Shown here in pieces: positions 5,774-5,808 of a stretch of DNA of 5,808 nucleotides (position 1 is the first letter of the stretch; every line of letters starts with the position of its first letter). A program made the translations under genes and the position numbers. This stretch comes from an uncultured Phycisphaerales bacterium. GTDB taxonomy: Bacteria; Planctomycetota; Phycisphaerae; Phycisphaerales; UBA1924. The DNA lies in the NCBI GenBank assembly GCA_937871415.1, contig CALMQD010000004.1:1-5808 (forward strand), given 5' to 3'. The notes beneath the pieces were generated by a model. It was not told the origin of the DNA, did no database searches, and saw only the letters and a list, made by a program, of their open reading frames with translations.

Positions 5774-5808
5774 GCTCTCGGTGCGACAAGCGATCTCATG
5801 AGCGCGAA

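Noticed and set aside
5798..5808. ATG at the right edge as the start of another gene
   Set aside because: Only three codons are visible and no clear ribosome binding site precedes it, so it cannot be supported.

Overview
The window looks like ordinary chromosome from a GC-rich bacterium, most likely a planctomycete of the Phycisphaerae type. That placement is an inference. It rests on the high GC of all the genes, on a secreted protein ending in a PAPG motif, a hydrophobic stretch and RRRR (a PEP-CTERM-like sorting tail common in that group), and on house-keeping enzymes padded with Gly/Ala/Pro-rich inserts. All four genes read left to right. I see no tRNA, rRNA, CRISPR array, transposase or phage gene.

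Layout: (1) 2-562 is the 3' part of a gene cut by the left edge. Its C-terminus carries the C-x8-C-x2-C-x2-C zinc motif of QueC (7-cyano-7-deazaguanine synthase), so a QueC-like protein is the best guess. (2) 563-732 is a leader region with two stem-loops. (3) 733-2106 encodes a complete monofunctional aspartate kinase (lysC type), the entry step to lysine, threonine, methionine and diaminopimelate. (4) 2107-2379 is a much less GC-rich intergenic region with several inverted repeats. Its last 100 bases form a 5' leader in which an 8-base sequence is perfectly complementary to the Shine-Dalgarno site of the next gene. (5) 2380-3615 encodes a secreted protein of unknown function with a signal peptide and a PEP-CTERM-like tail. 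(6) 3616-3795 holds two GC-rich hairpins, the second a good terminator candidate. (7) 3796-5742 encodes bacterial-type prolyl-tRNA synthetase (proS) with its editing domain. A probable terminator follows, and the window ends 66 bases after proS.

The genes do not form an evident pathway. The spacings (170, 273 and 180 bases) and the hairpins between them suggest separate transcription units rather than one operon. No novel multi-gene system is visible. The points most worth checking are the possible Shine-Dalgarno sequestration upstream of the secreted protein, a canonical G-quadruplex motif inside the editing-domain coding region of proS, the divergent QueC-like fragment, and the lack of a ribosome binding site before proS.
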